Source: Streptomyces sp. NBC_00690 | GTDB lineage: Bacteria > Actinomycetota > Actinomycetes > Streptomycetales > Streptomycetaceae | Reading direction: 5' to 3' | Assembly (NCBI RefSeq): GCF_036226685.1 | Contig: NZ_CP109009.1 | Span: forward strand, 186,001-250,000 | Length of the DNA stretch: 64,000 nucleotides | Shown: positions 61,447-64,000 of the stretch, piece by piece | Position numbering within the stretch: position 1 is the first letter of the stretch | Layout: every line of letters starts with the position of its first letter | Translations under genes and position numbers: made by a program | Notes under the pieces: model-generated | The model's input: only the letters and a program-made list of their open reading frames with translations | What the model was told of the DNA's origin: nothing | Databases searched by the model: none

Positions 61447-62127
61447 ATGATCCGCGTGTTGGTCGCCGACGACGAGGCCATGATTCGCGCGGGGGTGCGA
61501 GCGGTTCTTGCTACGGATCCGAACATCGACGTGGTCGCCGAGGCTGCCGACGGGCACGAGGCGGTGGAGAAGGTTCGGCTCCACCGCCCCGCAGTCGCCG
61601 TGCTCGACATCCGCATGCCGGGCATCGACGGCATTGAAGCAGCTGCGGAGATCCGCAGCACGGTGCCGGAAGCCAACGTCATCATCCTGACGACATTCGG
61701 TGAAGACGACTACATCCTCCAGGCGCTGAGCGGTGGAGCGGCCGGCTTCCTGATCAAGTCGGGAGAACCCGAAGAGTTGATCGCGGGGATTCACGCAGTG
61801 GCTGAGGGCGCCGCCTATCTCTCACCGAAGGTCGCTGCCCGGGTGATCGCCCATCTCGCGTCGACCGGTGCGGGTGGGCTGGCCGGTCGACGCTCCGCCG
61901 CCCGTGACCGGGTCAACGCCCTCACCCCTCGGGAGCGGGACGTGCTGACCTTCCTCGGGAGCGGACTGTCCAATGCGCAGATCGCGCGCCGGCTGCATCT
62001 GGTGGAGGGAACGGTCAAAGCCCATGTGAGCTCCATCCTCGCGCGCCTGGCCGTGGACAACCGGGCCGCTGCCGCGGTGGTGGCCCACGAGGCCGGGATC
62101 GTCCCTGCGGTGCCTTTTCCACCGTGA
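61447..62127 (+). CDS. NarL/FixJ-type response regulator
   Basis: The 226-residue protein has a receiver domain with Asp54 in VLDIRMPG (acidic pair DDEAM, Lys in FLIKSGEP) and a C-terminal LuxR-type helix-turn-helix (ALTPRERDVLTFLGSGLSNA, then EGTVKAHVSSILARL). It follows the kinase by seven bases and is its probable partner. The 3' half is overlapped by the antisense PAP2 gene. Confidence 0.94.
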   Translation: MIRVLVADDEAMIRAGVRAVLATDPNIDVVAEAADGHEAVEKVRLHRPAVAVLDIRMPGIDGIEAAAEIRSTVPEANVIILTTFGEDDYILQALSGGAAGFLIKSGEPEELIAGIHAVAEGAAYLSPKVAARVIAHLASTGAGGLAGRRSAARDRVNALTPRERDVLTFLGSGLSNAQIARRLHLVEGTVKAHVSSILARLAVDNRAAAAVVAHEAGIVPAVPFPP

Positions 62128-62808
62128 CATGGTGCGTTCGGCGAGTGGCATCCAGGCGATCAGCACGGCGACCACGACTGCCCCGCCGAGCGTCGCACCA
62201 GCCAGCACATCGTGAGGGTAGTGCACCCCCACGAGGACGCGTAGCAGGGTGGCAGCGCCGGCGATCGGCAGTGTGAGTGCGGTGAGTCGGGGCCACACCA
62301 CGGCCAGGCCGATCGCGAGCCCGGTTGCCAGGGTGGCGTGGTTGCTGGGGAACGACCAGTCCCCCACCTCGGGGCATTCCGCAATGGCATCGCTGCCGAT
62401 GGTGAGTGCACGGCATGGCCGCTCCTGATCCACCACGAGCTTGACCGCCTCACTGATCCCATAGGCGGCCACCGTGCCGACCCCGGTCAGTACGGCTCCG
62501 GCTGCCCCCCGGGCATCGTTGCGGCGCACCGCGCTCCACCACATCCACAGCAACAGCGCCCCGAGGACGACCAGAGTGCCCTCCGTCGCAATCTCGAAGA
62601 ACAGGCCCGCCCACGACGGCGCGTCCGCCACCCCTTCGATCACCGAACGGTACGCGGAGACCGAGATCCCGTCCGTGACCTCGACCGCACCAGCCTCGCC
62701 GAGCCCGCCCGGGGCAAGCCAGACGACCACCCCCGCTCCGGCGACCAACGCACTCAACGCAGCCAACCAACGACCCGCCCCGACCTTCGTCCGCAACCTT
62801 CGTTCCAT
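61822..62808 (-). CDS. PAP2-family phosphatase with an over-long C-terminus
   Basis: The first ~225 residues are a membrane PAP2 phosphatase with six helices and the motifs KLVVDQERP, PSNHATL and RVLVGVHYPHDVLAG. The stop should come near 62120 (ERTMSRWKRHR), but the frame runs on for about 100 codons of Gly/Arg/His-rich, low-complexity sequence antisense to the response regulator. This suggests a lost stop. The enzyme probably dephosphorylates a lipid phosphate such as phosphatidate or undecaprenyl pyrophosphate. Confidence 0.85.
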   Translation of the reverse strand: MERRLRTKVGAGRWLAALSALVAGAGVVVWLAPGGLGEAGAVEVTDGISVSAYRSVIEGVADAPSWAGLFFEIATEGTLVVLGALLLWMWWSAVRRNDARGAAGAVLTGVGTVAAYGISEAVKLVVDQERPCRALTIGSDAIAECPEVGDWSFPSNHATLATGLAIGLAVVWPRLTALTLPIAGAATLLRVLVGVHYPHDVLAGATLGGAVVVAVLIAWMPLAERTMSRWKRHRRDDPGLVGHHRGSGPVVHGQAREDGAHMGFDRSLHQMQPARDLRIGQSAPEEGQHVPLPRGEGVDPVTGGGASTGQPTRTGRREMGDHPGSDLR

Positions 62809-63310
62809 GCAGTCGAACCTAGAAGCGGGGGCGACTCAGCACCCGGGCCGAACGACAGCACCGAACCCCCACGATCGTCAGGGTTGACACCACACCCCAT
62901 TCATTGCGCTTCGGCATGTGCACTTCTCCTACGATCACGGCCATGCAACCTCGTGGCGCGAGCGGCACCACGCGCAGTAGCCGCGCAAGCGCACTCGATG
63001 AGCGCTGTCACGGTCGCGGGGCTCCACAGGCGCAGATCGGCTGCCCATCGTCACAGAACCCGGCCGGCCACCGTAGGCCCAGGCCGTCACGATTGCGCCG
63101 TCGGGGTGATACCGGCTTCCCCGAGCAGTCAGCCAGGAGCGAGGTGCGGCGCCGGGCCCGGTGCGGGCTCCCAAGATGACATGTCACCCGTCGAAAACCC
63201 ACCCAGAAGGAATACCCCCGGGGGGTATGCTGCTATGGTGGGTGTCACCGGATGGCGACACAGCCAGAAGATAGATCCACAGCACTCATCAGCAAGGTGG
63301 AGACACGCGA
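62809..63310. other. Intergenic region before the copper-associated gene
   Basis: No gene is supported. The CsoR-type operator is at 63212-63228. A -10-like TATGGT lies at 63234-63239. Confidence 0.5.
63212..63228 (+). promoter_or_regulatory. CsoR-type copper-responsive operator
   Basis: A perfect G/C-tract palindrome, ATACCCCC and GGGGGTAT around one base, matches the consensus of CsoR operators in actinobacteria. It lies 80-100 bases upstream of the His-rich gene at 63311. Confidence 0.75.
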
Positions 63311-64000
63311 TGAAGAACGACTCCGGCCACGACATGACCGGCCACAGCGGCCACGGCGCAGCCCGTCCCGGCGGACTCTCGGTCTCCGAGAGCGGGTACA
63401 CCCTTGAATTCGACGCGACGATCCTTCCCACCGGGGTGCAGACGGTCACCTTCCGGGTGACCGGTCCCGACGGACAGCCGGTGACCGACTTCGTACCCGA
63501 GCACGGCAAGGAACTGCACCTCATCGCGGTCCGGCGCGATACGACCGGGTTCCAGCACGTGCACCCGGTGATGGACCAGAAGGGCACCTGGAGCGTGGAA
63601 GTGGCCTTGGGGCCGGGTGCCTGGCGATTCTTCGCCGACATCCACCCGGCCGGCCACGAAGGGACCATGACCCTGGGGATCGACGCCTCGGTCGCCGGGC
63701 AGTACGATCCGCAGCCGCTCTCCGATGACACCCGCACCGCCCACGTCGGCGAGTACACCGTCGCTCTCGACGGCGAACTCGTGCCGGGCAAGGCGAGCGA
63801 CCTGACACTCACCGTCAGCCGGAACGGGCGCCCCGTCACGGACCTCCAGCCCTACTTGGAGGCGTACGGGCACCTGGTGGCGCTGCGGGTGGGCGACCTG
63901 GGCTATCTCCACGTCCACCCGGACGGCGAGCCCGGTGACGGCGTCACCGAGCCGGGGCCCGAGATCACCTTCATGGCCGCCGCACCTTCGGGCGGCACCT
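63311..64000 (+). CDS. His-rich copper-associated protein, 3' end outside the window
   Basis: ATG at 63311 follows GGTGGAG. The 230 visible residues start HDMTGHSGHGAAR and contain two copies of a beta-domain with metal-ligand-like segments: HLIAVRRDTTGFQHVHPVMD (about residues 67-86) and HLVALRVGDLGYLHVHPDG (about 182-200). Such proteins occur in actinobacterial copper-resistance loci and are usually extracytoplasmic, but no signal peptide is seen from this start. With the CsoR-type operator upstream, copper induction is likely. The frame is open to base 64000. Confidence 0.8.

Overview
The window is high-GC actinobacterial DNA, most likely a Streptomyces or close relative. The support is strong G/C at third codon positions, frequent GTG starts with purine-rich ribosome binding sites, a cobalamin riboswitch in front of metE, an EACC1-type protein, and many small one-component regulators. 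There is no rRNA or tRNA, and metE is the only clearly housekeeping gene. The content is accessory: paired regulator/enzyme modules, mobile-element debris and broken genes.

Bases 1-12.7 kb hold a 5'-truncated protein and a membrane protein, a Tn3 transposase scrap, a TetR/amidase divergent pair (amidase frameshifted), two small membrane proteins, a degenerate three-repeat CRISPR-like array without cas genes, a LysR/maltose-O-acetyltransferase-like pair, an IS5-type scrap, a MerR/oxidoreductase operon with a MerR-type promoter, a CmtR-like metal sensor with a cysteine-tailed CDF exporter, and an XRE-cupin regulator divergent from an epoxide hydrolase. Bases 12.9-14 kb are an intact IS5-family element with 20-bp inverted repeats and a TTA target duplication. 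A RibD/DHFR-like gene and a TetR/nitroreductase pair with two matching operators follow, to 16.8 kb.

Bases 17.3-19.3 kb carry an EACC1 protein translationally coupled to a caspase-like protease with a membrane-spanning tail, which looks like a conflict or programmed-death module. Bases 19.7-24.5 kb hold a 24-residue amphipathic peptide ORF, a broken lectin gene, a large metzincin-type metalloprotease (frameshifted in a C7 run) and a secreted ricin-type lectin. Bases 24.9-43.6 kb hold an MFS remnant, a secreted serine beta-lactamase-like hydrolase, a small gene with an in-frame TAG, a DUF6357-like protein, a Tat-exported D-glucuronyl C5-epimerase-like protein, MarR, NmrA-like, PaaX and GNAT proteins, an alpha/beta hydrolase, a BCCT transporter, a repeat protein, a methyltransferase and an MFS/HxlR pair. 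metE with its riboswitch occupies 43.8-46.5 kb.

Bases 47.1-58.2 kb are the most unusual stretch: four same-strand genes encoding a protein with an SxxK motif, an M15-like peptidase with a peptidoglycan-binding domain, a ~1764-residue beta-rich protein and a coupled 1036-residue protein. None has a visible signal peptide. The window ends with a membrane protein, an ester-cyclase-like protein whose start lies inside a long hairpin, a two-component system, a PAP2 phosphatase overlapping the response regulator antisense, and a CsoR-type operator before a His-rich copper-associated protein cut by the window end.

The two best candidates for an undescribed system are the EACC1-caspase pair and the four-gene locus at 47.1-58.2 kb.
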